Shown here: in pieces, positions 1-8,470 of the stretch
Layout of the letters: each line of letters opens with the position of its first letter
Numbering within the stretch: the first letter of the stretch is position 1
Source of the DNA: a bacterium
Lineage (GTDB): Bacteria > Patescibacteriota > Minisyncoccia > UBA6257 > Colwellbacteraceae
Direction: 5' to 3'
NCBI GenBank assembly: GCA_021811305.1
Contig: JAJZPD010000002.1
Coordinates: 1 to 30,080 of the forward strand
DNA: 30,080 bases
The notes under the pieces: generated by a model
What the model was told of the DNA's origin: nothing
The model's input: the letters and a program-made list of their open reading frames with translations, nothing else
Databases searched by the model: none
Translations under genes and position numbers: made by a program

Positions 1-122
1 CCGCCGTAGATGATTATTCCCACCGCCAATCCGGTGGCTATTCCCATCGCCCAGCCTAAAATATTTCCGAAGCTGCTTATTCCAAGGACGGCGGTGATGG
101 CGGTTATGATCGGATCGGTCAT
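1..122 (-). CDS. VirB2-like pilin-domain protein, 5' part only (cut by window edge)
   Basis: The start codon is at 122 and the gene runs off the left edge, so only about 40 N-terminal residues are visible. They begin MTDPIITAITAVLG and are identical to the N-terminus of the gene at 141-1067, because the underlying DNA is the same for at least 125 bp. The visible part is the first hydrophobic segment of a VirB2/TrbC-type pilin. The gene begins 18 bp after the stop of its upstream paralog and has only a weak AAGG ribosome site. Whether it also carries a peptidase domain cannot be seen. It is either a full second paralog or a partial duplicate. Confidence 0.7.
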   Translation of the reverse strand, partial: MTDPIITAITAVLGISSFGNILGWAMGIATGLAVGIIIYG

Positions 123-140
123 TACCTTAATTTTAAGGAG

Positions 141-1067
141 TTATCGCAGGCAAGTCCAATGAATATGGGTTGTCTCGGTATTACCAGAATATGCACAATC
201 TTGATAAACCTTCACATTACTATATGATCCATTGTTTTCGCAGATTACAATCGAACCAGAGGCACAGTAGGTGTTGCTGATTTTCTGTATTGAGTTTCGG
301 AGGGATGAATATTGTGATTGGCTAGGAGAATTGACTACTAAATCAACAGCCTCGCCGGAATAGTGTCCGTGCGGTACATTTTCATGTTGATATGTAGTGA
401 AAGAGGTTACGGTGTAATGATACCCCTCTTGTGCAACCTTTAGTAGACCGAGCAACATATTAGGATTAAGGGTTACATTTCCGCTTTTACCTCCGCGAAC
501 GCAATATAGACACCCCCCGAGAGACTCTGTTGTGTTGTTACAGACATATGGATATATGCCGTTGGCCGTGTCTCGAAGATTAGCTAATGGATTATCCGAT
601 CCATCTCCAGGGTTTCCGGTAACGTCGCACGTTCCTATACTTTCAAAGTAATTCGGATAGAAGGAGAGGAGGGTTGAAGCAGTCTGCGAAGCTTGGATGT
701 TATTTATTTTGAAATTTTGGCTTATAGAACCCGAACTAGCAGAGACTGTTTGAGTATTAGATACTGGTTTTGGAAGAGAAATTGGATTTATAATCTCTTT
801 ATTTATATTTAGCAACGCCGGATTAATCGTATTCAAAAGAATATAGGCGAATACCAGTATCGCTATCCCCTCCAAAGCCGCCATAATCCACTTTTTACCC
901 TCGTCAGCCAGAGATTTATTTCCTCCCGAGGCGGTGTACAAAAGTCCGCCGTAGATGATTATTCCCACCGCCAATCCGGTGGCTATTCCCATCGCCCAGC
1001 CTAAAATATTTCCGAAGCTGCTTATTCCAAGGACGGCGGTGATGGCGGTTATGATCGGATCGGTCAT
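141..1067 (-). CDS. VirB2/TrbC-like pilin segment fused to an M15-like peptidase domain
   Basis: This 308-residue protein has two hydrophobic segments at about residues 20-46 and 60-82 joined by a short Gly/Lys loop, the layout of VirB2/TrbC pilin-like proteins. A Ser/Asn-rich linker follows. The C-terminal domain (about 140-308) has the pattern HGHYSGEAVDL near residue 235 and HIHW near residue 301. These match the SxHxxGxAxD and HxH zinc-site signatures of M15 / D-Ala-D-Ala carboxypeptidase-like folds. Six or more cysteines in the C-terminal domain suggest it works outside the membrane. The ATG overlaps the stop of the VirB4 gene (TAATG), so the two are translationally coupled. Inferred role: an envelope T4SS component that also trims peptidoglycan, in place of a VirB1 lysozyme. 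The pilin assignment rests on topology and neighbours; the M15 assignment rests on motifs only. Confidence 0.72.
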   Translation of the reverse strand: MTDPIITAITAVLGISSFGNILGWAMGIATGLAVGIIIYGGLLYTASGGNKSLADEGKKWIMAALEGIAILVFAYILLNTINPALLNINKEIINPISLPKPVSNTQTVSASSGSISQNFKINNIQASQTASTLLSFYPNYFESIGTCDVTGNPGDGSDNPLANLRDTANGIYPYVCNNTTESLGGCLYCVRGGKSGNVTLNPNMLLGLLKVAQEGYHYTVTSFTTYQHENVPHGHYSGEAVDLVVNSPSQSQYSSLRNSIQKISNTYCASGSIVICENNGSYSNVKVYQDCAYSGNTETTHIHWTCLR

Positions 1068-3469
1068 TACGAAACGCTTTCTTGGTTTGTGTCGCTTTCC
1101 GTTTCCGCTTCAACCTCTTCTTTCTGAGGTTTGGTGGTGATTAAATTATCCTCGGAGAAACTGGCCACAACCTGGATCGCGGCCCGTTTTAAACCGGCTA
1201 TAAAAAGACCGGTTCCGACATCTGCCTCCAGGAGGTAGTTTTTCTCGACGTCGGTCAGGTTAAAAGCCTTGCCGGTGACATCCACCGTGGCCGGCGCCTG
1301 CTTTAACAAAAGCTGCAGCGAGGAGTTGGTGATGATCGGACGGCCGTAAGGCGAGTTTAAGAAATCCTCGACGTCCTGGGTGATGGTGGTTAAGCCTAGG
1401 TAGTATTTCCTGGCGCGCTTTGCCAAGCCGAAGAGGAAGGAGGCGCTGTCCGGATATTTCATCAGCCACCAGGCCTCGTCGATGATCATAATCCTCTTCT
1501 TTAAATCGGCGCGGATCGTGTTCCATATGAAATTTAGAATCACATACATCGCGATCGGACGCAGTTCGTCCTCCAGGTCTCTCACCGAAAATACTATCAA
1601 GCGGTTTTGCAGGTCGATGTTGGTCGGCATGTTGGTAAATCCGGCGTAGCTGCCTTTAACAAAGCGCAGAAGACGGTCGGCCATCCCTTCTCCGCCGGAG
1701 AGGCCGCGCAGCACCGCGACCAGGTCCTCCAAGAGAGGCGCCTGGGCTTTGGAAAAGTCGCGCTCCGGGGTGATGTCGCGCGCCGCGTAGGTTTCAATAA
1801 TAGCCTGGTCGAGAAGAGCTTCTTCTTGATCGGTAATCGTCCCCAGCATCAGTTTCATTAATCCCGTCAGGTTGACGATGTGCGAGCGCAGAACCTCCCC
1901 GGCATCTTCGTCCTGCGGCACCATAGGGATATCAAAAGGATTGATGCGGTTTTCGGAGTTCAGGGCGATTTTAATATAAGTGCCGTCCATTGCTTCAGCC
2001 AGCGCCTGGTACTCGTTTTCCGGGTCGATGATTATGTAGTTGGTGCCGAGCATCAAGGAGCGGATGACCTCCAGTTTGGTAGCATAGCTTTTTCCAGACC
2101 CAGATTTAGCGAAGATAACCATATTGGCGTTTTCCAAGGAGAAGCGGTCGAAAATTATCAGGGTGTTGTTGCTGCGATTGATGCCGTAAAGTATACCGTT
2201 GTCGGAAGTGAGATCGAGCGAAACAAACGGGAAGAAAGAAGATACCGGGCCAGTGTTCATCGATTTGTTGATGCTTAGTACATCCATTCCCAACGGCATC
2301 GTGCTCTGCCATCCTTTGATTTGCTCAAAATTCGCGTTGCGGACGTTGACCAGCCGGCTTTCGAGGATAGTGTTTATTTGCGATTCCAGTTTGTCCAAGG
2401 CGCTGGGCGAGTCGGCGTAAATGGTGATGTAGACCCCCACTTGGAATAGTCTTTCGCGCGATTGTTGAAGGGCGTCGCGAAGAGATTCGACGTCCTGGTA
2501 GGCGGTTTCAAGCGCCGGATCGCGCACCAGCCCTTTTTCCTGATTAGACATGATTTGCGACTCGAATTGTGCCGATTTGCGGCGCAGGTTGCGCAAAGCG
2601 ATAGTCGTATCTTCGGGATGAATAAAGAAAGAGATATCCACTAGGTCGGGGAAGTTGATTACCTCCGAGAACCAGTCGCTGGAGAGAAACCTTGGATAAT
2701 CGAGGAGAAAAAGGGTTTTGGCGAATTTCTCCCCGACTTTTATATTGAGAGGGGTGATTTCGATATTTTGGGACGCGACTATATCCGCTTCGTTTTCGGC
2801 TTTCTTCGACAATCTTTTCGCGACCCCTTCACTGCCTTTTTCCACGGTAACCGGGTTATAGAAGTCAAAATATAACTCCTGCAGCTCGTTATCCTCCAAA
2901 GCCACCGCTCTCAGCCCTGTTTGGCGCAAGCCCGAGATAACGCGATCGGTCCTCTCCTCTAATTGATCCCTGTCCCGCGCGGAAACTTCGTAATTATCTT
3001 GTTCAGCGGCCGCTTCTCCCCTTTTCTTTTTTTCTTTAGACAAAGAGGCTATTGCCAGCGGCTCATAAGGAATGATCGCGAAGAAATTTTTGACCATTAC
3101 CGAATTACTTTCGATGAGGGAATCCACAAAATCTACGTATTCGCCGATCTGATTTTGCATCACCTCGTCGGTTTCTTGCGCTTCACGTTCCCGTAAATCG
3201 TTTAAGTAGCCGTCGACATTAAGCTTGCGAGTGTGAACGATAATTTGTAGAGAAAAATCGATGGAATTTAGCAGGTTTTGGTAGCTGGAAATAATGAGGT
3301 TTTGTTCCTCCTCGGATTTTAAATTAAAGTTCAGGCCATCAATTAAGATAGCCTTTCTTAAGCCGCCGTTTTTCAAGCGGACGATGCCGTCTTTTATTTC
3401 CTTAATCTCGACAAACTGTTGGGTCGAGTTTGGTTTTGCGGCTCTCCTTGTCGGTTTGTTTTCAGGCAT
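1067..3469 (-). CDS. virB4: VirB4/TraC-family type IV secretion ATPase
   Basis: This 800-residue cytoplasmic ATPase would power pilus assembly or substrate transfer in a T4SS. The N-terminal half resembles the CagE/TrbE/VirB4 N-domain. Walker A is FAKSGSGKS near residue 457, followed by IIIDPENEY. Walker B is MIIDEAWW near residue 663, followed by GLTTITQDVEDF (sensor/Q motif). The length is typical of the family. The tail is acidic and Ser/Thr-rich. It lies 5 bp after the PrgI gene and overlaps the next gene by one base, so the three are one operon. CPR genomes commonly carry this PrgI-VirB4 pair. The VirB4 assignment is secure; whether the machine serves conjugation, DNA uptake or host contact is not visible here. 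Confidence 0.93.
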   Translation of the reverse strand: MPENKPTRRAAKPNSTQQFVEIKEIKDGIVRLKNGGLRKAILIDGLNFNLKSEEEQNLIISSYQNLLNSIDFSLQIIVHTRKLNVDGYLNDLREREAQETDEVMQNQIGEYVDFVDSLIESNSVMVKNFFAIIPYEPLAIASLSKEKKKRGEAAAEQDNYEVSARDRDQLEERTDRVISGLRQTGLRAVALEDNELQELYFDFYNPVTVEKGSEGVAKRLSKKAENEADIVASQNIEITPLNIKVGEKFAKTLFLLDYPRFLSSDWFSEVINFPDLVDISFFIHPEDTTIALRNLRRKSAQFESQIMSNQEKGLVRDPALETAYQDVESLRDALQQSRERLFQVGVYITIYADSPSALDKLESQINTILESRLVNVRNANFEQIKGWQSTMPLGMDVLSINKSMNTGPVSSFFPFVSLDLTSDNGILYGINRSNNTLIIFDRFSLENANMVIFAKSGSGKSYATKLEVIRSLMLGTNYIIIDPENEYQALAEAMDGTYIKIALNSENRINPFDIPMVPQDEDAGEVLRSHIVNLTGLMKLMLGTITDQEEALLDQAIIETYAARDITPERDFSKAQAPLLEDLVAVLRGLSGGEGMADRLLRFVKGSYAGFTNMPTNIDLQNRLIVFSVRDLEDELRPIAMYVILNFIWNTIRADLKKRIMIIDEAWWLMKYPDSASFLFGLAKRARKYYLGLTTITQDVEDFLNSPYGRPIITNSSLQLLLKQAPATVDVTGKAFNLTDVEKNYLLEADVGTGLFIAGLKRAAIQVVASFSEDNLITTKPQKEEVEAETESDTNQESVS

Positions 3470-3474
3470 TTTAA

Positions 3475-4107
3475 TTATCTGTAATCCACTCTTTTTGCTA
3501 GTTCGCCTTCGCCGGTTATCTGGCGCACAATCTCATATCTTTCCTTAATCTCTTCCTGGGTTTTCTCTTCTCCGGCCAGCGGCTTTTCGCGGCGGGGGAT
3601 GGCGGTCTTGGTGGTCATGAGCCTTCCCCACAAGTCTTTAATGCCGCCGCTTACCGCGCGCTCCGCGGCGGCGACCGGAGCCAGAGCGGGAGCGGCTGGC
3701 GGAGTTGGCGCCGTGACGGCTGGCATTGGGGCCGTTGGCGTCGGAGCCGCCGGCATTTCCGGCCTCGGCGGCAAAGCCTCCGCGCCCAGTTTGGGTATAG
3801 GCGGCGCAGCCGGGACCGCAACCGCGATCACTTCCTCGGCATAGGTATAAGAGTGAGGCTCCCAGACGTAAGTAAAAGCGTTAATGACGAAAAACAGCAT
3901 CGGCCGTCCGTTTACCTGAACGAAAGCCATGGCCAGCGCAATGCTCCCGAATACGGCGGTGACTAAGAGCCAAAGCCAGGTTTGCAGGATAAAAAATGAG
4001 AAAAAGACCAATAATCCAGCAACCGCCAAGTAAAGGAACTGCCTAATGGTTAACGGGCCGATTATTTTGTCTTCAGTCTCGATAAACTGCGGTACCTGGA
4101 ACTGCAT
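3475..4107 (-). CDS. PrgI family T4SS inner-membrane protein
   Basis: The protein has 210 residues. Residues 1-90 match the PrgI family: MQFQVPQFIETEDKIIGPLT, then two adjacent membrane segments (about 24-42 and 46-66) and a short VNGRPMLFFV stretch. PrgI is a small VirB3-like partner of VirB4. A Pro/Ala-rich linker (about 105-145) and a charged C-terminal tail extend it beyond the usual size of about 100-120. It starts a transcription unit: a terminator lies upstream, and a -10 box (TAATAT) ends 7 nt before the ATG, predicting a leaderless mRNA. VirB4 follows immediately. Confidence 0.88.
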   Translation of the reverse strand: MQFQVPQFIETEDKIIGPLTIRQFLYLAVAGLLVFFSFFILQTWLWLLVTAVFGSIALAMAFVQVNGRPMLFFVINAFTYVWEPHSYTYAEEVIAVAVPAAPPIPKLGAEALPPRPEMPAAPTPTAPMPAVTAPTPPAAPALAPVAAAERAVSGGIKDLWGRLMTTKTAIPRREKPLAGEEKTQEEIKERYEIVRQITGEGELAKRVDYR

Positions 4108-4114
4108 TGGTTAA

Positions 4115-4143
4115 ATATTAACTCAAAAACGCCCCCTTTTGAA
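4115..4143 (-). promoter_or_regulatory. Predicted leaderless promoter of the prgI-virB4-pilin unit
   Basis: On the minus strand, -35 TTCAAA (4138-4143) and -10 TAATAT (4115-4120) are separated by 17 bp. Exactly 7 nt lie between the -10 and the ATG at 4107, so transcription should start at or next to the A of the start codon. The -35 lies inside the terminator hairpin of the preceding gene. Confidence 0.5.
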
Positions 4144-4151
4144 AGGAGGCG
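4124..4151 (-). terminator. Intrinsic terminator between the Pro/Ala-rich gene and prgI
   Basis: Read on minus, CGCCTCCTTT pairs with AAAGGGGGCG (10 pairs, one G-T) around a very tight loop and is followed by TTTTT. It lies 19 bp after the stop at 4170 and separates the trbL-like/282-residue unit from prgI-virB4. Confidence 0.7.
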
Positions 4152-4169
4152 CCATAGTTTCATGGCTTC

Positions 4170-5018
4170 TTATAAAGGGAGGTCTCTTAAGTTTATAGTA
4201 TTTTCGGGATTCTCCTTGTTGGACTCGGTGGAGACTTGCTCGTTTTTCTTGAGATTTACTATATTTTGCGAGGAGGTTGCCGGAATGGCTTGTTGGTTTG
4301 TCGGGGCTGGTTCGGCGGATGGCTGGACCGCCTCGGTTTTCTCGATCGGGGTGCGGAATTCGGAGTAGTTGACCACCCGAGTTTTAGATTCGGCGGTCGG
4401 CGGAGTTTGCGGCGCTGGTTCTGCAGCCGGGGTTTCCTGCTTTTTTATACCCGCATCAGCCGATTCGGCTATTTTATATCCTATGCCGAAAGCCGGCTGT
4501 TCCGGTTGCGCTGTTGGTTCGGCCTGATGAAAAACGAACGGCTCATTTTTGAAGGATGGCCTTAGAATTTCAGGCTCTGCAGGTTGTGTTTGAGCGGGCG
4601 ATGGCGGCGTTATTGATTCCCCGGCCGGCTGTTCCGCGGTGATGGGCTGTTTTATCTCGGTTGGAATCTCGGGCTCCGTAGGTTGGGCGGCTGGAGCGGC
4701 CGCCTCTGCCCAGTCGGCGGGCAAGACGCCAAAATTGATTAAGTCGGTTTTTATCGGAGCGAGTATTTTCTCGTTTATCGTTTGAATGGCTTGCCTAGTC
4801 TTTTCTTCGCCGGCGAGAGGGGTAAGTTTGGTTCGTAAGTTATTATAAAACTCGTTCAACCCCAACTCTTTAACCTCTAATTTAGCTAAAGCGAATACGA
4901 CGATACCTGAATCGTTTTCATTGAGGTTGAGAGAGGTGTTAATTGACTCAATTTGATCTAATACCGCATCAGACCCAAACCACTCTCGTATTGATCTTGG
5001 AACGTTTAAAATATTCAC
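4170..5018 (-). CDS. Uncharacterised Pro/Ala-rich protein of the T4SS cluster
   Basis: The protein has 282 residues with no recognised function. Residues 1-110 form a compact, mixed-charge, probably helical domain (starts MNILNVPRSIREWFGS). The remainder is low-complexity Pro/Ala/Glu/Thr-rich and probably disordered. No signal peptide or membrane segment is visible, so it is likely cytoplasmic. The start is GTG at 5018, only 3 bp after the stop of the trbL-like gene and without a Shine-Dalgarno, so translation probably reinitiates. The peptide LAGEEKT occurs here and in the PrgI tail; this may be chance. Its position between TrbL-like and PrgI suggests an accessory T4SS role (inference). Confidence 0.75.
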   Translation of the reverse strand: MNILNVPRSIREWFGSDAVLDQIESINTSLNLNENDSGIVVFALAKLEVKELGLNEFYNNLRTKLTPLAGEEKTRQAIQTINEKILAPIKTDLINFGVLPADWAEAAAPAAQPTEPEIPTEIKQPITAEQPAGESITPPSPAQTQPAEPEILRPSFKNEPFVFHQAEPTAQPEQPAFGIGYKIAESADAGIKKQETPAAEPAPQTPPTAESKTRVVNYSEFRTPIEKTEAVQPSAEPAPTNQQAIPATSSQNIVNLKKNEQVSTESNKENPENTINLRDLPL

Positions 5019-5021
5019 TTT

Positions 5022-7373
5022 TTAGAAAGAGTCCCAGATATTTTTTAATTCAGGATCTCCTCGCCTACCTGATCCACCTCTTTCCATATGGCTAACTAAT
5101 TTTTGCGTGCGATCCTGGATATCCTGAAGAACGTCAGGCTTGTCTTTATAACTGGCGGCCAAAACTCCTCCGCGTCCACCAGCGCTATTTAAATCTTTAA
5201 TTGCCTTAATGATACTTTCTTGTTCCTCAGGACTTGCGGCTTTAAGCCTTTGGCCGACTTGTTGCGGAGTTAGGCCAAGCAATAAGGCTTCGTGCGGGGC
5301 AAGAAGTTTAGCTCGCGCTTTTTCAGCATCGGTAGTAGTTGGGAGTGGCGGAGGAATCAAGACATCTCTAATCTTATCCGGCTTAATCCGTGCAGCAGCT
5401 TTCCGCACCTCGTCCATGTAATCCTTAACCCCCTCCGGATCGGCGGTTTTCTTTCCAAGAACGGCGGCCAAATCTGGTCGTGCTGATAAAATATCTTTCT
5501 GAGCCCCAACTGATGCGGCGCTTGTTAGTAAAGGAGTAATCTCAGCGTCAGTTAAGTTATTAAGTTGCCTGCGGTCGATGAGGTTTTTAAGTAAAGCGGC
5601 CGATTGCACCGGGTCCTGTATCCTATTTCTCGCCGCTACCCTGGCGTTTCTTAAAACGTCAGCGGAGATCATTTGTTTGTACTTACCCTCCGCCCCTGCA
5701 ATAGACTTAGAAAGATCAAATTCTTTTTCTTGCGGAACTTTAACACCGGCCCGACCCAAGACTTCCCTATATTGAGGAGGTAGCGCGACTCCGCTAAGAG
5801 TTCTACTGGTCATACTAAAACCCCTTGCAAGAGTTCGGTGTAGACGGGCGGTTGATATATCTCCTTGTTTTTCTGCCTCTGCGCTGGATTTTTCGTACGC
5901 CTCGCTTCTAATTTTAGCTCGAGCAGCTAAACCTCCAGAGTAGCTCGTCACTTTTTGTGCAATAATACCCAACCCTCCGCCAACGCCTGCTACCACCATC
6001 GCTCCAGCAGCACCACTCATCTTAATAGCAGCAAATAATCCGATCGTGTTGATTATTAAAATAATCACTAATTGGAGTAGTAATTGGGATGAAAATACCA
6101 ATGCTCCTTGGCTGGTTGATATCGCGGTTGCGTTTCCTGTAAACCAATTAGTCATCGATCGGCTAATATAAAGCAAGAATATCAAAAGCGGTCCAATAAA
6201 GATCCAGTTTAGGAATTGACTCCACCAACCCTCAAAAGTCCCTCCTTTACCACCTAATAACGGTATTTTTATTCCTGGAAATATCCAGCTAAGCCAGGCA
6301 AGCGGCATTACCGATACAAGTAATACAAGGAACGCATATCTCGCTAAGAACACAATTACTATGGCTAATAATGTGGCGGCCCAAAGAAGTGAAATGACGG
6401 CGCCAAAAGATATCGACATAAGAGGTTGTAGCATTGTTAGGAAGAAGCCTAATAGGCCGCTTGTGTTTGATTTGGAAATATCTATGTATTGATTAACGCT
6501 GCAGGTAATAGAAGCTACGTTAAAAACATCCAACAATGAAGCGGCGGTCCCGAAATTACTGGGAAGTGCGGTAGAATTCGGCGTATATTGGCTTCCGGAA
6601 ACTGCGTCTGCAAATACATTAGTCATTGTGTCGCCAACGTTGATAGCAGCCTTAGCAAAGAAAAAGCCGAAATTTATCAAAAGAGCTGCCGCTAAAAACT
6701 TAGGAAGATTCTTTTTATATCCATACTTATCGTTACGGAACATAGTGGCAAACGCCATTACTATTAGCGCAATGACGAAACCAATATCAACCATGTTCAA
6801 TAACATTGTGTATATCTCTTTTATAATTGGAGTTGATAAAATCGCTGTGTTTAAAGTGAGCGCAAACTGAAAGAAATACCCAATAATAAGAATTGCCAAT
6901 GTGGCAATTACTCCCCAAAGCATTGCGCGCGTGTAGTGTCTGAGTAGTAAATCAGTTACAGTTGTGGCCCCTTCGCTGAGATTAATAGAGAAACCAAGTA
7001 TACTAAAATGCGTGGCTCCAGCGGCAGTAGACGCTAAGCCGAGCTCTATAAGTCCACCGGCGACGGTGCCGATATAATCCATTATGCTGTACGTGGTGTT
7101 CGTGCAGTTTAAATTTGCTGATGATGGTTGCTGGGGTTGAGATGGGGCAGTGGTGGGGTTGTAAGGACTAGAAACCGGGCTGAGTTGCCCCACCCTGCCG
7201 CCGGTTGGGTTGGTTGTTGCAGATTGTTGGGATAAAACACCAGATGTCCCGGCGTTGGTATTGGCGATTGGATTAAGGCGACTCTCCACTCCTGATTCCG
7301 AAGCAAACGCTTTTTCTGTTGAAAGAAGGAGAACGGAGACGATAAGCAGAAGAATTGTGAGCTTTTTGGCCAT
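5022..7373 (-). CDS. TrbL/VirB6-like polytopic T4SS membrane protein
   Basis: This 783-residue protein starts with a clear signal peptide (MAKKLTILLLIVSVLLLSTE, cut near AFA-SES) and a Pro/Gln/Ser-rich external stretch to about residue 90. Several membrane helices follow at about 130-480, including long hydrophobic runs around GVIATLAILIIGYFF and LLWAATLLAIVIVFLARYAF. The C-terminal 300 residues are hydrophilic, Ala/Lys/Arg-rich and soluble. This layout and its place upstream of PrgI-VirB4 fit TrbL/VirB6, the channel protein of T4SS. A -10 TATTAT sits 7 nt before the ATG and overlaps the end of rsmA, so it can be expressed separately. Sequence identity within this family is low, so the call is structural. 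Confidence 0.8.
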   Translation of the reverse strand: MAKKLTILLLIVSVLLLSTEKAFASESGVESRLNPIANTNAGTSGVLSQQSATTNPTGGRVGQLSPVSSPYNPTTAPSQPQQPSSANLNCTNTTYSIMDYIGTVAGGLIELGLASTAAGATHFSILGFSINLSEGATTVTDLLLRHYTRAMLWGVIATLAILIIGYFFQFALTLNTAILSTPIIKEIYTMLLNMVDIGFVIALIVMAFATMFRNDKYGYKKNLPKFLAAALLINFGFFFAKAAINVGDTMTNVFADAVSGSQYTPNSTALPSNFGTAASLLDVFNVASITCSVNQYIDISKSNTSGLLGFFLTMLQPLMSISFGAVISLLWAATLLAIVIVFLARYAFLVLLVSVMPLAWLSWIFPGIKIPLLGGKGGTFEGWWSQFLNWIFIGPLLIFLLYISRSMTNWFTGNATAISTSQGALVFSSQLLLQLVIILIINTIGLFAAIKMSGAAGAMVVAGVGGGLGIIAQKVTSYSGGLAARAKIRSEAYEKSSAEAEKQGDISTARLHRTLARGFSMTSRTLSGVALPPQYREVLGRAGVKVPQEKEFDLSKSIAGAEGKYKQMISADVLRNARVAARNRIQDPVQSAALLKNLIDRRQLNNLTDAEITPLLTSAASVGAQKDILSARPDLAAVLGKKTADPEGVKDYMDEVRKAAARIKPDKIRDVLIPPPLPTTTDAEKARAKLLAPHEALLLGLTPQQVGQRLKAASPEEQESIIKAIKDLNSAGGRGGVLAASYKDKPDVLQDIQDRTQKLVSHMERGGSGRRGDPELKNIWDSF

Positions 7374-7380
7374 TTTTTAA

Positions 7381-7409
7381 ATAATATCACCTTATTTCTG
7401 GAAATTCAC
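7381..7409 (-). promoter_or_regulatory. Predicted leaderless promoter of the trbL/virB6-like gene
   Basis: Minus strand: -35 GTGAAT (7404-7409), 17-bp spacer, -10 TATTAT (7381-7386, 5 of 6 consensus), then exactly 7 nt to the ATG at 7373. It overlaps the last codons of rsmA. The -35 is weak. Confidence 0.5.
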
Positions 7410-8190
7410 GCGCCAACCCGGTTATTTCCTCGATGCCCAGCGTCTCCGGGCGTTGGTTAAGTTCAATGCCTAGGGCGGCAAGTTTGGTTTTTGTTTCACC
7501 TCTTTCTTCTTGTGTCCCTCCGGCCGAGATGTTGTTAAAAATCGTCTTCCGAGGCTGCTTAAAAAGCTTCCTTATAAAGGAATAATAGGCGGCTGGGTCG
7601 ATGTCGGGCTTTTTGTCGAGGGTTTTAAATAAAACCAAGGCGGAATCGACCTTCGGAGGTGGCGAGAAACTCTTGGCGCCAATCCTCCTTATTATTTCGG
7701 GTTCGGACCAGAAGCGGGTGCTCGCGGAGAGCAGGTTCATCCTGGGCGGCAGGGCACTCAGCCGCTCGGCGACTTCTTTTTGGATGACCAGAGCCACGAG
7801 GCGCGGCTTGGGTTCCAGCTCGGAGACGATTCGCAGCAGATACCCGGTTATATAGTAGGGAATGTTGCCGGCGATCTTATATTTTTCTCCCAACCCTCCC
7901 TTTTTTAATAATTCAGGGAGGAGCTCCAATGCATCTCCGGTTATAACTTCCAGCCGGGGGTCGTTTTCGCCTAAGCCCAGGTTTTTATAAAGGGATCCGG
8001 CCAGCTTTGGGTCTTTTTCCAGCGCGATAATCCGCCGGGGATTTTTTTGGAGGAGATATTTGGTTAGCTCCCCATGGCCCGGACCGATCTCGACGACGGT
8101 TTCGTCCTGGCCGATCTCCAAAATATCGGCGGTCTTGCGCAGGACGCTCTCGTCTTTCAAAAAATGCTGTCCCAACCTTTTTATCGCCAT
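7387..8190 (-). CDS. rsmA: 16S rRNA (A1518/A1519) dimethyladenosine transferase
   Basis: RsmA/KsgA dimethylates two adjacent adenosines in helix 45 of 16S rRNA, using S-adenosylmethionine, late in 30S assembly. The N-terminus MAIKRLGQHFLKDESVL is the family signature. SAM motif I is VVEIGPGHGELTKYL, and the catalytic NxPY motif appears as GNIPYYITGYLL near residue 110. I place the start at 8190 rather than at the frame's first ATG (8241), because the family starts there and a promoter lies just upstream with its -10 ending 7 nt before it. At about 267 residues the length is normal. Confidence 0.95.
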   Translation of the reverse strand: MAIKRLGQHFLKDESVLRKTADILEIGQDETVVEIGPGHGELTKYLLQKNPRRIIALEKDPKLAGSLYKNLGLGENDPRLEVITGDALELLPELLKKGGLGEKYKIAGNIPYYITGYLLRIVSELEPKPRLVALVIQKEVAERLSALPPRMNLLSASTRFWSEPEIIRRIGAKSFSPPPKVDSALVLFKTLDKKPDIDPAAYYSFIRKLFKQPRKTIFNNISAGGTQEERGETKTKLAALGIELNQRPETLGIEEITGLAREFPEIR

Positions 8191-8197
8191 TATGTAG

Positions 8198-8226
8198 AGT
8201 ATATTGGAAAAAAGAGTCCCATCCAA
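8198..8226 (-). promoter_or_regulatory. Predicted leaderless promoter of rsmA
   Basis: Minus strand: -35 TTGGAT (8221-8226), 17-bp spacer, -10 TATACT (8198-8203), then 7 nt to the ATG at 8190. There is no room for a ribosome binding site, so the mRNA should begin at the start codon. Confidence 0.6.
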
Positions 8227-8235
8227 ACCATAAAA

Positions 8236-8470
8236 AAGCAAAACTAAAAACTAAAAACGAAAAAATAACGGCCAGCAGTTAGGTAAATCCGAAACTCGAA
8301 ATCCTAAATCCTAAACAAATCACAAATAACAAATTTCAAATACGAAATACGAACGTGTTTGGGATTTGTTATTTAGTATTTCGAATTTGTTTCGGATTTC
8401 GATATTAGTCCGCCGGCCGGCGGATTAGGGTTTCCGTTATTTTGCCTTTTGCGCTTTTCGCTTTGCACTT
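8236..8470. repeat. Dispersed intergenic palindromic repeat, copy A
   Basis: About 235 bp without a gene. It is built of short A/T-rich words (AAACTAAAAACGAAAA, TTTCGAATTTG) whose left and right arms are partly inverse complements. A palindromic core, CCGCCGGCCGGCGG, lies at 8410-8423. The 60 bp at 8386-8445 are identical to 25096-25155. The right end (TTTTGCGCTTTTCGCTTTGCAC) is the arm shared by the other copies. Confidence 0.75.

Noticed and set aside
8191..8241. Earlier ATG for rsmA at 8241
   Set aside because: It would place the promoter inside the gene and adds residues that RsmA proteins do not have.
8236..8470. CRISPR array, because of repeated A/T-rich words
   Set aside because: The words vary in length and spacing, there are no uniform spacers, and no cas genes are present.
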